A stretch of DNA of 64,000 nt from Rhabdobacter roseus (GTDB taxonomy: Bacteria > Bacteroidota > Bacteroidia > Cytophagales > Spirosomataceae), in assembly GCF_014202275.1 (NCBI RefSeq), contig NZ_JACHGF010000001.1, positions 186,001 through 250,000 on the forward strand, read 5' to 3'. The stretch's first letter is position 1; each line of letters begins with the position of its first letter. The notes under the pieces are model-generated. The model was not told the DNA's origin and ran no database searches. It saw only the letters and a list, made by a program, of their open reading frames with translations. The translations under genes were made by a program, and so were the position numbers. Below, piece after piece: positions 35,865-44,987 of this stretch.

Positions 35865-38800
35865 ATGCGTAAATACACTACCAGGCGGGTATTTTACCTG
35901 TTGTTAGTATTGCTTGTAGCCAATGCTAGCGCGGCCCTTGCCCAAGATAGGGCCCTATCCCTGACGGGGAGAGTACTTGATGCCGCTTCGCGGGAGCCGC
36001 TCATTGGAGTGAGCGTGCAGGTAAAAGGGCGGGTGATCGGTACCATTACCGACGCCGACGGGCGGTTTAGCTTTACCACGACTACGCCCCCACCTTTTCA
36101 ATTGACGGTAACTTCCGTTGGCTACGAAACCCAGGAAATAAACGTCACGGCTGCGCAAAGTACCTTCGAGATAAGCCTGCGCGAGCAGGCCATTATGGGC
36201 CAGGAGGTTATCGTGTCGGCGTCTAGGGTAGAAGAGAGCGTTATGAAGTCACCAGTGGCCGTGGAGCGCATGGACATCCGGGCGATTCGGGAAACTCCGG
36301 CGGCTAATTTCTACGACGGCCTGGCCAACCTGAAAGGCATCGACATGGCTACCCAGGGGATGCTCTTTAAGTCCATCAACATGCGGGGCTTCGGAGCGAC
36401 CGGAAACCCCCGGATGGTGCAGATGATCGACGGCATGGACAACTCCGCGCCGGGCCTCAACTTCCCGGTAGATAATATTGTGGGTATGCCCGAGCTGGAC
36501 GTGGAGAGCGTGGATATTCTGCCCGGAGCTGCTTCGGCACTGTACGGACCCAACGCCATCAACGGACTGGTACTTATGAACAGTAAGAGTCCTTTTCTGT
36601 ACCAGGGCCTGAGCGCTACCTTGCGGGGTGGGCTCATGCACGAGGCGAGCCGGGCGCAGGCCACGACGCCTTTTACGGACGTGTCGGTACGATATGCCAA
36701 GGCGTTCAACGATCGGTTGGCCTTCAAGGTTAATTTTTCCTACCTGCAAGCCAAAGACTGGGAAGCGACCAACTACGCCAACCTCAACGTAGGCGGAAAC
36801 GCCGATCCTAACCGCGGTGCCGGTACCAAACTGGACTATGACGGCGTAAACGTATACGGCGATGAGGCCCAGGCCAACATAAATACGGTAGCGCTGGCCT
36901 TAGCCGCTCAGGGCTTACTACCAGCGGCGGCCGTAGGGCTGGTACCCAGCGTAAACGTAAGCCGGACGGGTATCCTGGAGCGAGATCTGGTGGATTACAA
37001 CACCCGAAGTTTTAAATTTAACGGTGGGCTGCACTACCGCGTCAACGACAAGATCGAGGCCGTAGCGCAGCTCAACTACGGCTACGGCACTACCGTATAC
37101 ACCGGTACGGGACGCTATGCGCTCCGAAATTTCAACATTACGCAAGGGAAACTAGAGCTGCGCGGCGACAACTTTACGCTGCGGGCCTACACCACGCAGG
37201 AGCGCTCGGGTGACTCCTACACGGCGGGGCTGGCGGCGGTATTTCTAAATGAAGCCTGGAAGCCCAGCTCCCAGTGGTTTGGACAGTATACGGGAGCCTT
37301 TGCCCAGGCCCGCGCCCAGGGTGTACCCGAGGCCCAAGCCCACCTGGCCGCCCGCGGCGTAGCCGATACCGGACGCCCCATACCCGGCACGGAGGCTTAT
37401 AGCGTGCTGTACGAGCGAGTGCGTAATACGGCCATCAACGAGGGCGGAGGGGCCTTTTCGGACAAGTCCAACCTGTACCATGCCGAAGGTCTTTATAACT
37501 TCAAGAATGAAATAAAATTTGTGGAAATCCTAGCCGGTGCCAACTACCGCCTGTACGAGCTACGGTCGGCAGGTACGTTGTTTGCCGATCAGGTGGAAGA
37601 CCGCAACGGCAAGATCACTATCGGGGAGTACGGCGGGTTTGTGCAGGCGGGCAAAAACCTCCTGCAAAATCACCTGCGGCTTACCGGCTCAATCCGCTAC
37701 GACAAGAATCAGAACTTCAAGGGGCAGTTTACGCCCCGCGTCTCGGCCGTAACGACCTTCGGTGAACACAACATCCGCCTTTCGTACCAAACGGGCTTCC
37801 GGATACCCACGACCCAGAACCAGTACATCGACCTGCTCGTACCCAACGCCCGTCTTATTGGAGGTCTGCCGGAATTTGTGCAACGCTACGGCCTCAACAA
37901 CGCCTACACCCGCGAGAACGTAGCGCAGTACGGAGATGCTGTCCTCCAAGGTACCCAAAACCAGGCCATCCAGCAGCAGGCTACACAGCTCATTACCCAG
38001 CAGGTAACTGCCGCCGTCACGGGCGCGGTACAGGCCGCTGTAGCTGCCGGACAAATCCCCAACGATCCGCAGGTGATCCAAGGCGCCATTGCCCAGGGTG
38101 TACAAGCTCAACTACCCGCCGCCTTGCAACAAAACCTTGCTACGGCCGTACAGGGGCTGGCGGCGCTGGGAGCCATAGGAATGCTGACCCCCTACCAGCC
38201 CAAGGAATTCAAACCCGAGCGCGTGGCCAACTACGAAATAGGCTACCGGGGGCTCATTGGCCGGAAACTCTTCGTGGACGCTTACTACTACTTCAGCGAG
38301 TATACCAATTTTATCGGAAACGTGATTTTATTAAAGCCCACGGCTTCCATTGCCCCAGGACTACTGCCGGAAGCCACGGGGGTACTTAGCGGCAATACCC
38401 GCCAGGTATATTCCCGGCCCACCAACAGCAGCGAAAAGATACGCGCCAGTGGCTGGGCCCTTGGGCTCAACTACGCGCTGCCGCACAGCTTCAACGTGGG
38501 GGCCAACATCGCCAACAACGAGCTTCGTGACTTCGTCCCTTCGCCCGAGGTGCAGTTTTCGGGTTTCAATACGCCCACGTACCGCTATAACCTCTCGTTT
38601 GGGCGGCGCATCAGTAGTTCCAACCGCCTGGGTTTCAACCTGGCTTTCCGTCATCAGGATGCCTTTTTGTGGGAGGCCGGGTTTGTGCAGCCTAGTACCG
38701 CCGGGGTGCCGCTGTTTGGTACTACCAGGGTACCTGCCATCAATAACCTGGACGCGCAGGTGAGTTTGAAAATCCCGTCCATCAAGTCCATTGTGAAAGT

Positions 38801-38906
38801 AGGGGGCACCAACCTCACCGGCAAAACCTACTTCCAGGCCTACGGCAGCGCCATGGTAGGTTCTACCTTCTACGTTTCGCTGACGTTCGACGAGCTCCTG
38901 AACTAA
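35865..38906 (+). CDS. TonB-dependent receptor with Gln/Ala-rich insertion
   Basis: 1013 residues. Signal peptide MRKYTTRRVFYLLLVLLVAN, cleaved near ALAQ. Carboxypeptidase-like domain at about 30-115 (LSLTGRVLDAASREPLIGVS), TonB-box-like EVIVSASRVEES, plug at about 130-260 (INMRGFGATGNPRMVQMIDG, GAASALYGPNAINGLVLMNS), then the barrel, ending FYVSLTFDELLN. Residues 693-775 (37942-38190) hold an unusual Gln/Ala/Val-rich stretch (QNQAIQQQATQLITQQVTAA, then AAVAAGQIPNDPQVIQGAIA) that would sit in an extracellular loop. No SusD or DUF4249 partner follows; a strong terminator closes the unit. The ligand is unknown. Confidence 0.92.
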   Translation: MRKYTTRRVFYLLLVLLVANASAALAQDRALSLTGRVLDAASREPLIGVSVQVKGRVIGTITDADGRFSFTTTTPPPFQLTVTSVGYETQEINVTAAQSTFEISLREQAIMGQEVIVSASRVEESVMKSPVAVERMDIRAIRETPAANFYDGLANLKGIDMATQGMLFKSINMRGFGATGNPRMVQMIDGMDNSAPGLNFPVDNIVGMPELDVESVDILPGAASALYGPNAINGLVLMNSKSPFLYQGLSATLRGGLMHEASRAQATTPFTDVSVRYAKAFNDRLAFKVNFSYLQAKDWEATNYANLNVGGNADPNRGAGTKLDYDGVNVYGDEAQANINTVALALAAQGLLPAAAVGLVPSVNVSRTGILERDLVDYNTRSFKFNGGLHYRVNDKIEAVAQLNYGYGTTVYTGTGRYALRNFNITQGKLELRGDNFTLRAYTTQERSGDSYTAGLAAVFLNEAWKPSSQWFGQYTGAFAQARAQGVPEAQAHLAARGVADTGRPIPGTEAYSVLYERVRNTAINEGGGAFSDKSNLYHAEGLYNFKNEIKFVEILAGANYRLYELRSAGTLFADQVEDRNGKITIGEYGGFVQAGKNLLQNHLRLTGSIRYDKNQNFKGQFTPRVSAVTTFGEHNIRLSYQTGFRIPTTQNQYIDLLVPNARLIGGLPEFVQRYGLNNAYTRENVAQYGDAVLQGTQNQAIQQQATQLITQQVTAAVTGAVQAAVAAGQIPNDPQVIQGAIAQGVQAQLPAALQQNLATAVQGLAALGAIGMLTPYQPKEFKPERVANYEIGYRGLIGRKLFVDAYYYFSEYTNFIGNVILLKPTASIAPGLLPEATGVLSGNTRQVYSRPTNSSEKIRASGWALGLNYALPHSFNVGANIANNELRDFVPSPEVQFSGFNTPTYRYNLSFGRRISSSNRLGFNLAFRHQDAFLWEAGFVQPSTAGVPLFGTTRVPAINNLDAQVSLKIPSIKSIVKVGGTNLTGKTYFQAYGSAMVGSTFYVSLTFDELLN

Positions 38907-38930
38907 ACCGAAAGGTACCTCTCAGGAAAC

Positions 38931-38974
38931 AAAAAGAGCGGGGGTCCATTTTTGAATGGACCCCCGCTCTTTTT
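38931..38974. terminator. Bidirectional terminator between TonB receptor and stress-protein genes
   Basis: AAAAAGAGCGGGGGTCCATT and its reverse complement, separated by a few bases, ending in TTTTT on both strands. The stem is about 20 bp. It serves both convergent genes. Confidence 0.92.
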
Positions 38975-38990
38975 GGCTAAAGGTTATGGC

Positions 38991-39488
38991 CTATACCTGT
39001 ACCTTTTTGTGTTCGCCTTCGTCGTACTGCTCACCCGTAATCAGTGCTTTGGCAATATGGTAGGCCTGAACCATGTTAGACGAGGTACTGTCCCAGTACT
39101 CGGCTTCTTTTATTTTCACTTTCAGCAGCGTCAGGTCCGGATCTTCGAGGCCTTTCGGAAACCACGCTTTGGCCACCGAGTTCCAGAGCTCCTCCTTGAG
39201 CGCCGGGTCGTCTTCGATGGAGGCCGTACCCGTGATCGACACGTACGAGTGCGAATCTTTATCAGCGTAGCTCAGGTTTACGTCCGGGTGCTGAATGAGT
39301 TCGTCGGTCTTGGGCGACGAGCGGCTGGTAAAGAACCACAGACAGCCGTCGGCGTCAAACTTCTGCGTTTGCATGGGGCGGCTGCGGTGGTCACCGTTGC
39401 TTTCCATGGTGGTCAGCATCCCTACTTCTATTTTATCAATAAGCTCCTGAATCTTATCCAGCTGCTGAGTGGTTTCTTCGGTCTTCAT
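38991..39488 (-). CDS. Pyridoxamine 5'-phosphate oxidase-fold general stress protein
   Basis: 165 residues of the split-barrel flavin-binding fold: IEVGMLTTMESNGDHRSRPM, CLWFFTSRSSPKTDEL, VNLSYADKDSHSYVSITGTA, KEELWNSVAKAWFPKGLEDP, and the late TLLKVKIKEAEYWDS. This is the general-stress-protein-26 branch, which probably binds FMN or F420-like cofactors; the true substrate is not known and it is not PdxH. Cytoplasmic. The start codon is part of a perfect 12-bp inverted repeat (39486-39535), suggesting translational control. Upstream on the same strand is upp, 147 bp away. Confidence 0.88.
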   Translation of the reverse strand: MKTEETTQQLDKIQELIDKIEVGMLTTMESNGDHRSRPMQTQKFDADGCLWFFTSRSSPKTDELIQHPDVNLSYADKDSHSYVSITGTASIEDDPALKEELWNSVAKAWFPKGLEDPDLTLLKVKIKEAEYWDSTSSNMVQAYHIAKALITGEQYDEGEHKKVQV

Positions 39489-39535
39489 GGGTATAGACGT
39501 TTTTTTTCGCGTAACTACTTTTTTCTATACCCATG
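39486..39535 (-). promoter_or_regulatory. Perfect inverted repeat enclosing the stress-protein start codon
   Basis: CATGGGTATAGA (39486-39497) and its exact reverse complement TCTATACCCATG (39524-39535) are separated by 26 nt rich in A/T. On the minus-strand mRNA the 12-bp stem would include the AUG of the stress protein in its 3' arm and hide it from the ribosome. It could act as a thermosensor-like hairpin, a protein-binding site or a terminator for upp. The structure is seen; the role is inference. Confidence 0.55.
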
Positions 39536-39635
39536 CTTTACCAAAACAATGCCAGGCAGTCTGAAGGTACCTCCACTATCCGTAAGGGTACTTTGTATGA
39601 ATCCTGTTGACAAATGTACCCAGTCTTGGTCCTGG

Positions 39636-40280
39636 CTACTCTTTGGGCCCAAAGGCCAGGTCACCGGCGTCGCCCAGGCCGGGTACGATGTAGAAGTGCT
39701 CGTTGAGGTGCTCGTCGAGCGCGCCCAGCCAGAGCCTGCACTCGGGCATCCGGGTACGCAGGTACTCCACGCCCTCGGGGCTGGCAATGACCGAGGCAAT
39801 GTGCGTCTGAGCCGGAATGCCGAAGCGCAGCAGCGCGTGGTACACCTTCTCGATGGAGCGCCCCGTGGCCAGCATCGGGTCCATGATGATGAGCGTCTTG
39901 CCGTGCAGGTTGGGGCTGGTGATGTAGTCCATCTCGATCTCAAACTCGTCGTCGTTGAGGTGAATGCCTCGGTAGGCACCGATGAAGGCATTCTCGGCCT
40001 GGTCGAACATCGACAAAAACCCCTGGTGAAACGGCAAACTGGCCCGCAGGATGGTAGCCAGCACCAGTGGCTGGCGCAGGCGCACACTCGGCGCGGTACC
40101 CAGCGGCGTCTGGACCTTCTCGGACCGGTACGAGAGCGTTTTGGATATTTCGTAAGCCAGCAGCTCGCCCACGCGCTCCAGGTTCCGGCGAAACCGCAGG
40201 CGGTCGCGTTGGATGTTCACGTCTCGTAGTTCGGCCAGGAAATGATCGGCAATGGAGGGCTTTTGGCAAAGAATAAACAT
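39636..40280 (-). CDS. upp: Uracil phosphoribosyltransferase
   Basis: 214 residues. It makes UMP from uracil and PRPP in pyrimidine salvage. Motifs: RDRLRFRRNLERVGELLAYE, the loop VLATILRASLPFHQGFL, the PRPP-binding site LIIMDPMLATGRSIEKVYHA, SVIASPEGVEYLRTRMPE, and the C-terminal YIVPGLGDAGDLAFG, which forms the uracil-binding pocket. The start at 40280 (MFILCQKPSIADHFLAELRD) gives the usual length. It is divergent from the Wzi-like gene with 132 bp between, and upstream of the stress-protein gene on its own strand. Confidence 0.96.
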   Translation of the reverse strand: MFILCQKPSIADHFLAELRDVNIQRDRLRFRRNLERVGELLAYEISKTLSYRSEKVQTPLGTAPSVRLRQPLVLATILRASLPFHQGFLSMFDQAENAFIGAYRGIHLNDDEFEIEMDYITSPNLHGKTLIIMDPMLATGRSIEKVYHALLRFGIPAQTHIASVIASPEGVEYLRTRMPECRLWLGALDEHLNEHFYIVPGLGDAGDLAFGPKE

Positions 40281-40412
40281 GTCGTAACGGTTTTAGGAGC
40301 AAACAGTGACGATAATACAAATTGATTGTCTAATTTGGCGTCTTCTTCGGCGGGAAATTTTTGAGAGCCGCTTTTGAGTAGCAATAAGTCAAGGTGAAGA
40401 ATCGTATCCCAC

Positions 40413-42182
40413 ATGCCTCAATCTGTACGTAAATTTTTGATTATAATGGGGTTAGGGGTACTTGGCCTTTCCCGTACCTCCGCCCAAAGTACCTTCATCC
40501 CGCTCAACGACGACTACTACCACCTCATCGACCGGCTGGAGATCAAGCGGGGGAAATTGTCGGAGGGCTTCCATTCCAACATGAAGCCTTTTGAGCGGAA
40601 GGCCGTGGTGCAACTCACCGACAGCATCCTGGCCGACGGCAGGGTGCGCCTCACGCGCGTGGACGCCGCGACCATCAACTACCTCCGCAACGACAGCTGG
40701 GAATGGACCCTGGGTACGCCCCAGGTACCTACGCCTGCCGCCGACAGCGCCCAGCTGGACAGCACCGGCGTCTCGACCGACGCCTACTCCTCGCTCTCGC
40801 GGCTGGGGTCCATCGAGACTACCCGCCGAAATCGGACGTTCTGGTCACACCCGGCCGATCTGTACAGCATCCATAACGAAGACGTGGACCTGCACGTCAA
40901 CTTCACGACCAACAACTTCTACGGCCGTGAAAACGATACCCCGAGCGCGCTCTGGTTTACGGGCCGGGGCGTGGAGATCCGGGGTATGGTGAACCAAAAG
41001 CTGGGCTTTTACACCTTCGTATCCGACAACCAAGGTACTTTTGCCGATTACGTGCGGCGCTATGCCTGGCAGTATAACTTTCCGGGGGAGGGCCTGGCCA
41101 AAACGCTTCGCAACACGGGCGTGGACTTCTTGTCGGCGCGGGGGTACATTACCTTCCGGCCCCTCAAGAGCATCAACGTGCAGTTTGGGCACGACCGCAA
41201 CTTCATCGGCAGTGGTTACCGCTCCATGATTCTGTCGGACAACAGCAGCCCCTACCTCTTTATGCGCATCGAAACGCACCTGGGGCGCTTTCATTATACC
41301 AACCTCTGGGCCAGCATGATCAACACCCAGGACACGCCCAGCCGTGATATGCTGCGCAGCAAGAAGTACGCCGCCATGCACCACCTCAGCATCAACCTCA
41401 CCGACCGCCTCAACGTGGGCGTATTTGAGGCCGAGGTATTCAAGCGGGATAGTACGCAGGGTGGTTTCGATCCCAACTACCTCAATCCCATCATTTTTTA
41501 CCGCTTTGTGGAGTCCTACCTGGGTAGTGAAGACAACGCCCTGCTGGGCTTTGATTTTCGGTGGCTGGCGGGGCGGCGGCTGTCGGTGTACGGGCAGTTT
41601 ATTCTGGACGAATTCCTGACCAAGTACTTCTTTAGCAGTAGCGGCTCCTGGACCAAGAAGTACGCGGGCCAGCTGGGTATCAAGTACATCGACGCTTTTG
41701 GTATTCCGAACCTGGACCTGCAGGCCGAATATAACGTGGCGCGGCCTTACCAATACACCCACCGCGACGGCGGCCGCAACTACGTGCATTACCGGCAGCC
41801 GCTGGCGCACCCCCTGGGTGCCAACTTCCGGGAGTGGGTGGGGATTTTGCGGTATAAAATGACCCCGCGCCTTACCACCTACTATACGCTCAGCTGGACC
41901 AACCAGGGCCTGGACCGCTACGGCGAAAACTGGGGTAGCAACCTTTTGCCCGACTACGAAACCCGCATGAGCGACTTTGGTAATACCATTGCGCAGGGTG
42001 TGACGTCCCATACGTTATTCTCCGACGTAAGGCTTTCCTACATGCTGACGCATAATCTTTTCATCGACGGGAGGTACCTTTGGCGGCGTCAGGACCGGCC
42101 CGGCGAAAACATTACCCAAAGTACCAACCTCGCCACAATAGCCCTTCGCTACAATATTCCGTATCGTCTACAGACGTTTTAA
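40413..42182 (+). CDS. Outer-membrane beta-barrel protein, Wzi-like
   Basis: 589 residues with a signal peptide (MPQSVRKFLIIMGLGVLGLS, cleaved near SAQS). A helical/charged N-terminal part (about 30-130) precedes a barrel with alternating aromatic strands (LDLQAEYNVARPYQYTHRDG, LTTYYTLSWTNQGLDRYGEN, HNLFIDGRYLWRRQDR). The stretch FGHDRNFIGSGYRSMILSDN resembles the corresponding region of Wzi capsule-attachment proteins, so a role in holding a surface polysaccharide is plausible but not certain. It ends in an aromatic barrel terminus (RYNIPYRLQTF). gmhA starts 28 bp downstream on the same strand and is probably co-transcribed. Confidence 0.72.
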   Translation: MPQSVRKFLIIMGLGVLGLSRTSAQSTFIPLNDDYYHLIDRLEIKRGKLSEGFHSNMKPFERKAVVQLTDSILADGRVRLTRVDAATINYLRNDSWEWTLGTPQVPTPAADSAQLDSTGVSTDAYSSLSRLGSIETTRRNRTFWSHPADLYSIHNEDVDLHVNFTTNNFYGRENDTPSALWFTGRGVEIRGMVNQKLGFYTFVSDNQGTFADYVRRYAWQYNFPGEGLAKTLRNTGVDFLSARGYITFRPLKSINVQFGHDRNFIGSGYRSMILSDNSSPYLFMRIETHLGRFHYTNLWASMINTQDTPSRDMLRSKKYAAMHHLSINLTDRLNVGVFEAEVFKRDSTQGGFDPNYLNPIIFYRFVESYLGSEDNALLGFDFRWLAGRRLSVYGQFILDEFLTKYFFSSSGSWTKKYAGQLGIKYIDAFGIPNLDLQAEYNVARPYQYTHRDGGRNYVHYRQPLAHPLGANFREWVGILRYKMTPRLTTYYTLSWTNQGLDRYGENWGSNLLPDYETRMSDFGNTIAQGVTSHTLFSDVRLSYMLTHNLFIDGRYLWRRQDRPGENITQSTNLATIALRYNIPYRLQTF

Positions 42183-42210
42183 GTTTTTCGAATTTTTAAA
42201 GTAAGCTTTC

Positions 42211-42792
42211 ATGATGGAATTTCAGCAGGCAATCAGTCAGGAGCTGGGGGAAGCCCAGCGCGTTCTTGACAACTTTTTGAGTGAACCCAAGCACCTCGAG
42301 GCCATCGAGCAGGCCGCCCGACTCATGGTGGAGGCTATTCAGAACAACCATAAAATCATTTCCTGCGGCAACGGCGGCTCCCACTGCGACGCCATGCACT
42401 TTGCCGAGGAGCTCTCGGGCCGCTACCGCGAAAACCGCCGTGCCCTGCCCGCCATGGCTATTTCGGACGTGAGCCACCTGAGCTGCGTGGGCAACGACTA
42501 CGGCTACGAGTACGTGTTCTCAAGGTACCTGGAAGCACTGGGACAAGCGGGCGATGTGCTGCTGGGCATCAGTACAAGCGGCAATTCAAAAAATGTGATC
42601 AGAGCGGTGGAAGCCGCCCGCGCCAAGGGCATGAAGGTAATCATTCTGTCGGGCCGGGATGGCGGTGAGCTAGCCGGGATGGCCGACGTCGAGATCCGGG
42701 TACCGCACACGGGCTTTGCCGACCGCGTGCAGGAAATCCACATCAAGATCATTCATATTTTTATTCTGTTGATCGAGAAAATGGTCCTTTAA
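42211..42792 (+). CDS. gmhA: Sedoheptulose 7-phosphate isomerase
   Basis: 193 residues of the SIS fold. It converts sedoheptulose-7-phosphate to D-glycero-D-manno-heptose-7-phosphate, the first step to ADP-heptose. Motifs: [78 protein letters not shown], and the end [20 protein letters not shown], with the metal-ligand His and Gln/Glu positions of GmhA. Two ATGs stand side by side (42211 and 42214). The preceding gene is an outer-membrane barrel protein, consistent with a role in surface glycan synthesis. A long hairpin terminator follows. Confidence 0.95.
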   Translation: MMEFQQAISQELGEAQRVLDNFLSEPKHLEAIEQAARLMVEAIQNNHKIISCGNGGSHCDAMHFAEELSGRYRENRRALPAMAISDVSHLSCVGNDYGYEYVFSRYLEALGQAGDVLLGISTSGNSKNVIRAVEAARAKGMKVIILSGRDGGELAGMADVEIRVPHTGFADRVQEIHIKIIHIFILLIEKMVL

Positions 42793-42805
42793 AAGGTACT
42801 TATTA

Positions 42806-42858
42806 CACCAAAAAAAGGGGTACTTCCGGCTTAGCGGCAAGTACCCCTTTTTTTGGTG
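42806..42858. terminator. Bidirectional terminator between gmhA and the first ThuA gene
   Basis: A 20-bp stem CACCAAAAAAAGGGGTACTT / AAGTACCCCTTTTTTTGGTG around a 13-nt loop. A- and T-runs flank the GC core, so it works on both strands. The core contains the GGGTACTT motif that recurs across the window. Confidence 0.92.
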
Positions 42859-42867
42859 CCAAGTACC

Positions 42868-43602
42868 CTACCACTTGGTGCGGCCCATGGTCCACTTGAT
42901 GCCCTCCAGCAGGTTCTTCATGAAGAGCGGCTCCTGAAACGACTCGTCGGTATGGCCGCCGCCGGTGTAGAAAGCCCGGCCGCCGTCAAACTCGTGGTAC
43001 CACAGGATGGGGTGGATGCGTCCGTTCTTGCCGCCCTGGTAGCTGCCTTCGTCGAGCGTGGCCAGTACCTTGATCCCCGGCTGGATGCTTTTGTAGTTGT
43101 ACCATTCGTCGTAGCGCCGCCAGCGGTTGGGCAAGAAACTGGTCGCGGGCGTCGAATGGTTCCAAACGTCGATGTCGGCGTTTTGCTGCTTGGGATGACT
43201 CAAAAAGTACGCCCCCACCAGCTTGTTGTACCAGGGCCAGTCGTACTCGGTATCGGCGGCGGCGTGGATACCCACAAAGCCGCCCCCCTTCTGGATGTAC
43301 TGCTCGAAGGCGGCCTGCTGCTCGTCGTTCAGGATGTTGCCCGTGGTACTCAGGAAGATGATGGTTTTGTACTTACGCAATTGATCGTAGGTAAATACCG
43401 AAGCGTCCTCGGTGGTATCTACCCGAAAGCGGTTAGCCTGCCCGAGCTCCATCAGGGCCTTTTTGCCCGCCGGAATGGAGCTGTGGCGAAAGCCAGCCGT
43501 TTTGGAAAAAACCAGAATGGCATCGCGCGCGGGGGGCGTGGCCCAGGCGGCGGGTACCAGGCCGCTTGCGAGCAGGAGGAGCAATAAATAGAAGCGTTTC
43601 AT
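42868..43602 (-). CDS. Exported ThuA-domain protein (copy 1)
   Basis: 244 residues from the ATG at 43602 (MKRFYLLLLLLASGLVPAAW), giving a clean signal peptide; an ATG six codons upstream also exists. ThuA is a glutamine-amidotransferase-like fold linked to trehalose and other sugar use. Landmarks: ILVFSKTAGFRHSSIPAGKK, YKTIIFLSTTGNILNDEQQA, GGGFVGIHAAADTEYDWPWY, then GGRAFYTGGGHTDESFQEP. The substrate is unknown. It shows strong similarity over its length to the next upstream gene, so the two are tandem duplicates. It lies downstream of copy 2 on the same strand. Confidence 0.92.
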   Translation of the reverse strand: MKRFYLLLLLLASGLVPAAWATPPARDAILVFSKTAGFRHSSIPAGKKALMELGQANRFRVDTTEDASVFTYDQLRKYKTIIFLSTTGNILNDEQQAAFEQYIQKGGGFVGIHAAADTEYDWPWYNKLVGAYFLSHPKQQNADIDVWNHSTPATSFLPNRWRRYDEWYNYKSIQPGIKVLATLDEGSYQGGKNGRIHPILWYHEFDGGRAFYTGGGHTDESFQEPLFMKNLLEGIKWTMGRTKW

Positions 43603-43668
43603 AGGTCGTTTTGGGGTCATAATAAATTCAAAAAATGGATTATCAAAAAAGTAGGGTAGTTGCTACTT

Positions 43669-43698
43669 AAAAGTACCTTGGCTAATGCCACCAGGTAC
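43669..43698 (-). terminator. Likely terminator after ThuA copy 2
   Basis: On the minus strand GTACCT-GG-TGGC, loop ATTA, GCCA-AGGTAC, then TTTT. One arm has a 2-nt bulge. It begins next to the stop codon of copy 2 and would partly uncouple copy 1. Confidence 0.45.
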
Positions 43699-44436
43699 CT
43701 AGTTGGTCGCTATTTTTTTCTTGCCCATGGCCCACAGAATTCCCTCCCGGATGTGATCCAGAAACAGCGGCTCCGTGTAGGAGGCCGGCGTATGGCCAAA
43801 GCCCGTGTAGAAGGAGCGCCCGCCGTCGAACTCGTGGTACCACACAATGGGGTGGTTGCGGCCGTGCTTACCGCCCTGGTAGCTGCCTTCGTCCATGGTG
43901 GCCAGTACCTTAATGCCCGGCTGAATGTCGCGGTAGTTGTACCACTCGTCGAAGCGGTTCCAGCGGTTGGGAAGTACCCGCGTGGCTGGGTGTACTTTGT
44001 TCCAAACGTCGATGGAAGCGGGCTGCGGCTTGGGGTGGTCCAGGAAGTAGGCCCCTACGAGCTTATTGAACCAGGGCCAGGTGTACTCGGTGGTGGAGGC
44101 TCCGTGAATGCCCACAAAGCCACCGCCCCGGCGGATGTACTCCTGAAAGGCCGTCTGCTGTTCGTCGTTGAAGACGTCGCCGGAGGTACTTAGAAACACA
44201 ATGGCTTTGTACTGGCGCAGGTTGGCGGCCGTGAAGGCGGCGGCGTCTTCGGTGGTATCAACGCGGATGTTGTTTTCTTTACCTAGTTTAAGGAGCGCAC
44301 GTTTGCCGTCGGGGATGGAAAGGTGCCGAAAACCGGCAGTTTTGGAAAAAACCAGGATGGCGTCGCGCGCGGGGGCGGTGGCCAGCAACGAGAAGCCCGC
44401 CAGCAGGATAGCAAGGGTACTTAGAAAAGATTTCAT
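43699..44436 (-). CDS. Exported ThuA-domain protein (copy 2)
   Basis: 245 residues, signal peptide MKSFLSTLAILLAGFSLLAT. Same order of motifs as copy 1: ILVFSKTAGFRHLSIPDGKR, YKAIVFLSTSGDVFNDEQQT, GGGFVGIHGASTTEYTWPWF, GYSGHT-like block GGRSFYTGFGHTPASYTEPL. Differences between the copies are spread over the whole protein, so the duplication is old enough to have allowed change of substrate. Probably periplasmic. The ATG at 44436 is the only reasonable start. Divergent from the Nudix gene, about 100 bp apart. Confidence 0.92.
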   Translation of the reverse strand: MKSFLSTLAILLAGFSLLATAPARDAILVFSKTAGFRHLSIPDGKRALLKLGKENNIRVDTTEDAAAFTAANLRQYKAIVFLSTSGDVFNDEQQTAFQEYIRRGGGFVGIHGASTTEYTWPWFNKLVGAYFLDHPKPQPASIDVWNKVHPATRVLPNRWNRFDEWYNYRDIQPGIKVLATMDEGSYQGGKHGRNHPIVWYHEFDGGRSFYTGFGHTPASYTEPLFLDHIREGILWAMGKKKIATN

Positions 44437-44538
44437 ACCATGAAAATAGAATTAAATGACAAAGCGAGCGAACCGGGCTTGCATACTTGCCCAAAACCCC
44501 GTTTTTTTATAAAAAGACGACAAACTTAACCCCGAACC

Positions 44539-44982
44539 ATGAAAGTACGGCCCGCTGCCCTGATCATTGAGAACGAAAAGATCCTGACGATGCGCTACCG
44601 CTACGGCAGCACGGACGTATACGCCCTGCCGGGAGGCAATCCCGATCCGGGCGAAAGCCTGACGGAAGCCCTGCAACGGGAATTGCGGGAAGAGCTGGGC
44701 GTAGCGACGGAAGTACAGGAGATGGTACTTTGCGGGGAGGTACTTTTGGGCGGCTCGCCCAAAGACACCCTGCACACGATTTTCCGGGCGCGTCTGCTGG
44801 GCGGTACGCCCGGCCTCGATCCCGAACATACCACGGCCCTGGAGCTGGTGTGGGTACCTCGGGCCGAGCTGGGCACCCGGCGCATGTACCCCCACGTAGG
44901 CAAGTACCTGCAAAGGTACCTGGAGGGTAACCTGCCGATGCTGTACCTGGGGCCCATCGCGCAGCCCTACGTAGCGGAATAA
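44539..44982 (+). CDS. Nudix hydrolase
   Basis: 147 residues. The Nudix box GGNPDPGESLTEALQRELRE followed by ELGV fits GX5EX7REUXEEXGU exactly, so the Mg-binding Glu residues are present. The start MKVRPAALIIENEKILTMRY is typical. It hydrolyses a nucleoside diphosphate linked to another group; the substrate (NDP-sugar, oxidised nucleotide or cofactor) cannot be told from sequence. Cytoplasmic. A palindromic terminator follows the stop. Confidence 0.92.
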   Translation: MKVRPAALIIENEKILTMRYRYGSTDVYALPGGNPDPGESLTEALQRELREELGVATEVQEMVLCGEVLLGGSPKDTLHTIFRARLLGGTPGLDPEHTTALELVWVPRAELGTRRMYPHVGKYLQRYLEGNLPMLYLGPIAQPYVAE

Positions 44983-44987
44983 ACAAA

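Noticed and set aside
38952-40229. 425-codon plus-strand open frame
   Set aside because: It lies antisense to the stress-protein gene and upp, both of which have clear family motifs; the frame is open because of GC-rich codon bias.
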